From an uncultured Collinsella sp. (GTDB taxonomy: Bacteria; Actinomycetota; Coriobacteriia; Coriobacteriales; Coriobacteriaceae), in NCBI GenBank assembly GCA_900541885.1, contig UQKW01000025.1, positions 1-28,047 of the forward strand: a DNA stretch of 28,047 bases. The letters run 5' to 3'. Numbering within the stretch: position 1 is the stretch's first letter; every line of letters begins with the position of its first letter. Under the pieces are notes generated by a model. It searched no databases. It saw only the letters and a list, made by a program, of their open reading frames with translations, and was not told the DNA's origin. The translations under genes were made by a program, and so were the position numbers. Positions 27,961-28,047 of this stretch are shown one piece after another.

Positions 27961-28047
27961 CTAACTCGCCGTCTCCTCGTCGGGCGCCGGCGTCTTGACC
28001 CTCATCTCGAACGGCATCCCGCCCTCCCGGACGAGCGCCCTGAGGAA
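27961..28047 (-). CDS. RelB/DinJ-family antitoxin, C-terminal end (cut by the window)
   Basis: Twenty-eight residues in frame from the window edge to TAG 27961. MPFEMRVKTPAPDEE is preceded by FLRALVREGG. The FLRxxVREGGxPFE motif is the conserved C-terminal part of the RelB/DinJ ribbon-helix-helix antitoxins. The N-terminal DNA-binding part lies beyond the window. No toxin gene follows it inside the window, so either it is an orphan or its partner is on the other side. Confidence 0.6.
   Translation of the reverse strand, partial: FLRALVREGGMPFEMRVKTPAPDEETAS

Noticed and set aside
1..28047. CRISPR array, tRNA/rRNA genes, transposase or integrase
   Set aside because: No regularly spaced repeats, no cloverleaf with a recognisable anticodon arm and T loop, and no DDE, Y1 or recombinase motifs were seen on either strand.

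Overview
The window looks like chromosomal DNA of a gut coriobacterium, most likely Collinsella or a close relative. This is inferred from the moderately high GC, gene content, protein wording (lactate dehydrogenase, N-acetyl-type lysine pathway, ECF transporter, LPxTG protein) and REP-like GGGGACAGGTT and GGGGACGTTCTTA repeats. No rRNA or tRNA gene and no CRISPR array was seen.

Layout. 1-1090 is AT-richer and decayed, with small, broken or doubtful minus-strand frames. 1133-1673 is a two-gene DUF4160 module. 1807-7504 carries nadE, a class I aminotransferase, ldh and a DUF2974 (Mbeg1-like) hydrolase; the hydrolase is flanked by two near-identical 31-bp palindromic repeats. 7616-9396 holds a 37-kDa nucleoid-associated protein and a Phd/RelE toxin-antitoxin pair with a 42-bp palindromic operator.

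9617-13652 (minus strand) is a lysine operon: a lysine riboswitch, then one continuous frame encoding diaminopimelate decarboxylase joined to dihydrodipicolinate synthase (lysA-dapA), then dapB and dapH. A divergent M20 deacetylase (13798-14985) probably serves the same N-acetyl pathway. 15088-15682 is a HigB/HigA pair. 15712-18582 has a small membrane protein, an FxLYD protein whose Shine-Dalgarno is buried in a perfect hairpin, an HTH protein and a membrane-anchored Ser/Thr kinase. 18620-20620 (minus) has a secreted coiled-coil/lysozyme-like protein and a MOSC protein. 20853-22940 pairs an ATP-grasp carboxylate-amine ligase with an aspartate racemase, suggesting a D-aspartate peptidoglycan cross-bridge.

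23066-26620 (minus) is an ECF transporter operon (S component, double ATPase, EcfT). It is preceded by an unannotated 22-codon leader peptide with three consecutive Trp codons and a terminator, which implies tryptophan attenuation and a tryptophan-specific transporter. 26741-28047 holds a 5'-truncated C69 dipeptidase with an LPTTG anchor and the 3' end of a RelB/DinJ antitoxin.

The strongest candidate for something new is a structured repeat present twice (9477-9574 and 25662-25762). Both copies share the same two-sided internal loop, but the outer and inner stems have completely different, still complementary sequences. That is the covariation expected of a conserved RNA or DNA structure. 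Both copies lie just 3' of minus-strand genes. The lysA-dapA fusion under a lysine riboswitch and the WWW leader peptide are the next most interesting items.
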